Source of the DNA: an uncultured Pigmentiphaga sp.
GTDB lineage: Bacteria; Pseudomonadota; Gammaproteobacteria; Burkholderiales; Burkholderiaceae_B
Assembly (NCBI GenBank): GCA_937891425.1
Contig: CALAGD010000024.1
Coordinates: 1 to 64,000 of the forward strand
Direction of reading: 5' to 3'
Length of the DNA stretch: 64,000 bases
In this document: one piece after another, positions 62,689 through 64,000 of the stretch
How the letters are laid out: each line of letters begins with the position of its first letter
How positions within the stretch are numbered: position 1 is the first letter of the stretch
Notes under the pieces: generated by a model
What the model saw: only the letters and a program-made list of their open reading frames with translations
The model's database searches: none
Told to the model about the DNA's origin: nothing
Made by a program: the position numbers and the translations under genes

Positions 62689-63915
62689 ATGTCGATCCCA
62701 GATCTCACTCGGAAAACGCTGCTGATTGCTGTAGCTGCGATGACGGCAACCCTTGCTGCTTGCGATCGTAACGGGCAACAGCAGGCCGCTTCGCAGCAGA
62801 TGCAGATGCCCGCCTTGCCGGTCAGTGTTCTTGCCGTCAGGCCCGAGCGCACGGCAATCACTACCGAGCTGCCCGGACGCACCGTCGCTACCCGTTCGGC
62901 TCAGGTCCGGGCCCGGGTGCCGGGCATCGTGCTCGAGCGCGTGTTCACAGAAGGCACGGATGTCCAGGCCGGAGACGTGCTGTTCAGGATCGATCCCGCA
63001 CCGCTCGAAGCTGCCTACCAGGCCGCTGCAGCCAATCTGCAGAGTGCCGAAGCCGCACTGTTCGAGGCCCGCCAGACCGAGAGGCGGTACGCCCCGCTGG
63101 TGCAGCAGAACGCCATCAGCAAGCAGCAGTACGACCAGGCGGTTGCGGCACGACGGCAGGCAGAAGCGCTCGTGGCACAGCAGAAGGCGGCGCTCGACAA
63201 GGCGAGGCTCGACCTCGGCTACGCCACGGTCACGGCGCCGATTGCCGGGCGCATCGGCGACGCGCTGGTCACCGAGGGGGCGCTCGTCGGCCAGGGGGAG
63301 CCCACCCCGCTTGCGCTCATCCAGCAGATCGACCCCATCTACGTGGATTTCACCCAGTCGTCCAGCCAGCTGCTGCGCCTGCATGAAGCCATACTGGCCG
63401 GGAAGCTCTCACCCGCCGACGTCGAAAACACGCCCGTCACCCTCATCCTGCCCACCGGCAGCGCCTACGCGCACAAGGGCAGGCTGCTGTTCTCGGGAAT
63501 CTCGGTCGACCCCTCCACGGGTCAGATCACGCTGCGCGCCGAGTTCCCCAACCCCGAACGCCTGTTGCTCCCTGGCATGTACGTGCGCGGGCGCATCGAG
63601 CAAGGCGTAGTCGACAACGTCATCACCGTGCCGGTCCAGGCCGTGCAGCGCAGCCCCGACGGCAGCGCCTACGTGTACGTGGTCGGTGAGAACGACACCG
63701 TACAGACACGGCCGATCGTGGCTGGCGAAATGATGCCCGATCGCTGGGTGGTAGAAAGCGGACTGAACGAAGGCGACCGTGTCATACTCGACCGCTTCCA
63801 GCAGCTGCGCCCGGGCGCCCCAGTAAAGCCGGTGCCGGCGGGCGCAGCGCCTGGTGCGCAGCCCGGCCAGGGCGGTCAGCAAGGAAACCCGGCCAGCGCG
63901 AAACAGCAGGGCTGA
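62689..63915 (+). CDS. RND efflux periplasmic adaptor lipoprotein (AcrA/MexA family)
   Basis: A 408-aa membrane-fusion protein of a tripartite RND drug pump. A lipoprotein signal ends in the lipobox LAAC (C25). The biotinyl-lipoyl half-motifs flank a coiled-coil hairpin (about 100-175: ANLQSAEAALFEARQTERRYAPLV, QAEALVAQQKAALDKARLDL), followed by the beta-barrel (YVDFTQSSSQLLRLHEAI) and membrane-proximal domains. The tail is rich in Gly, Gln and Pro. ATG 62689 is chosen because the signal peptide starts there. The RND transporter gene is expected just beyond the right edge; the last 85 bp of the window show no gene. Confidence 0.93.
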   Translation: MSIPDLTRKTLLIAVAAMTATLAACDRNGQQQAASQQMQMPALPVSVLAVRPERTAITTELPGRTVATRSAQVRARVPGIVLERVFTEGTDVQAGDVLFRIDPAPLEAAYQAAAANLQSAEAALFEARQTERRYAPLVQQNAISKQQYDQAVAARRQAEALVAQQKAALDKARLDLGYATVTAPIAGRIGDALVTEGALVGQGEPTPLALIQQIDPIYVDFTQSSSQLLRLHEAILAGKLSPADVENTPVTLILPTGSAYAHKGRLLFSGISVDPSTGQITLRAEFPNPERLLLPGMYVRGRIEQGVVDNVITVPVQAVQRSPDGSAYVYVVGENDTVQTRPIVAGEMMPDRWVVESGLNEGDRVILDRFQQLRPGAPVKPVPAGAAPGAQPGQGGQQGNPASAKQQG

Positions 63916-64000
63916 TACAGGACGTGCACGGCAGCGGGCGCACTCGTTGCCGGCGCTCGGCATCCGGCATGCGACCGTCGCCGCATTTCATGCTCTCGCA

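Overview
The window is 64 kb of GC-rich chromosome, almost fully coding. It contains no rRNA, tRNA, insertion sequence, phage gene or CRISPR array that I can see. The gene families and gene order point to a betaproteobacterium of the order Burkholderiales, most likely Alcaligenaceae (Bordetella/Castellaniella/Pusillimonas type). The evidence is: metK divergent from two adjacent LpxL acyltransferases, then dapF-DUF484-xerC; hslVU behind dksA; a DUF3460 gene overlapping scpA, with panC next; pdxJ-acpS-nagZ-uvrC-pgsA; cysS-glycosylase-accA-tilS; and a Bug-type solute receptor. The genus cannot be fixed from this window.

Layout. 0-5.2 kb: 5' end of metK (minus) behind a structured leader, then lipid A acyltransferases, dapF, DUF484 and xerC. 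5.2-9.9 kb: a MarR regulator, then a probable heat-shock operon of a histidine-rich CobW/COG0523 GTPase, a cysteine-poor DksA, and the HslVU protease. 10-20.7 kb: a CusF-like copper protein, DUF3460-scpA, panC, tsaE-amiC, mutL, miaA, a DUF2062 membrane protein and a MoxR/VWA pair. 20.8-26.7 kb: a large M16 peptidase and clpB, convergent on a shared terminator, with a sigma-32-type promoter in front of clpB. 26.8-31.9 kb: a glycosyltransferase/polysaccharide deacetylase pair and a DUF2868/GTPase membrane pair. 31.9-41.3 kb: malate synthase, then an accessory-looking catabolic block (two LysR regulators, two alpha/beta hydrolases, an FAD monooxygenase, a Bug receptor, an MFS transporter). 41.3-46.1 kb: the pdxJ-acpS-nagZ-uvrC-pgsA block (minus). 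46.1-50.7 kb: two CsbD-type stress proteins, a nuclease-helicase fusion and a class III aminotransferase. 50.8-56.7 kb: cysS-glycosylase-accA-tilS and icd (minus). 56.8-64 kb: TPR protein, periplasmic cyclophilin, lpxH, trmJ (minus), suhB, a TerC/CBS/CorC protein and an RND efflux adaptor lipoprotein.

How the parts work together. Most of the window is housekeeping: envelope and lipid A (two lpxL, lpxH, amiC, nagZ), amino acid, vitamin and lipid metabolism (dapF, panC, pdxJ, accA, acpS, pgsA), central carbon (icd, aceB), RNA modification (tsaE, miaA, tilS, trmJ), DNA repair and chromosome maintenance (mutL, uvrC, xerC, scpA, the glycosylase, the helicase) and protein quality control (hslVU, clpB, M16, cyclophilin). 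The two ATP-dependent chaperone/protease loci carry matching sigma-32-like promoters, so they are probably induced together. The least ordinary features are: a metK leader in which a perfect 13-bp long-range stem covers part of the ribosome binding site and its loop can form a pseudoknot; a translationally coupled hydrolase pair in which the downstream partner has lost both the catalytic serine and histidine; a PD-(D/E)XK nuclease fused to an Fe-S XPD/DinG-type helicase; and the DUF2868/GTPase membrane pair of unknown function.
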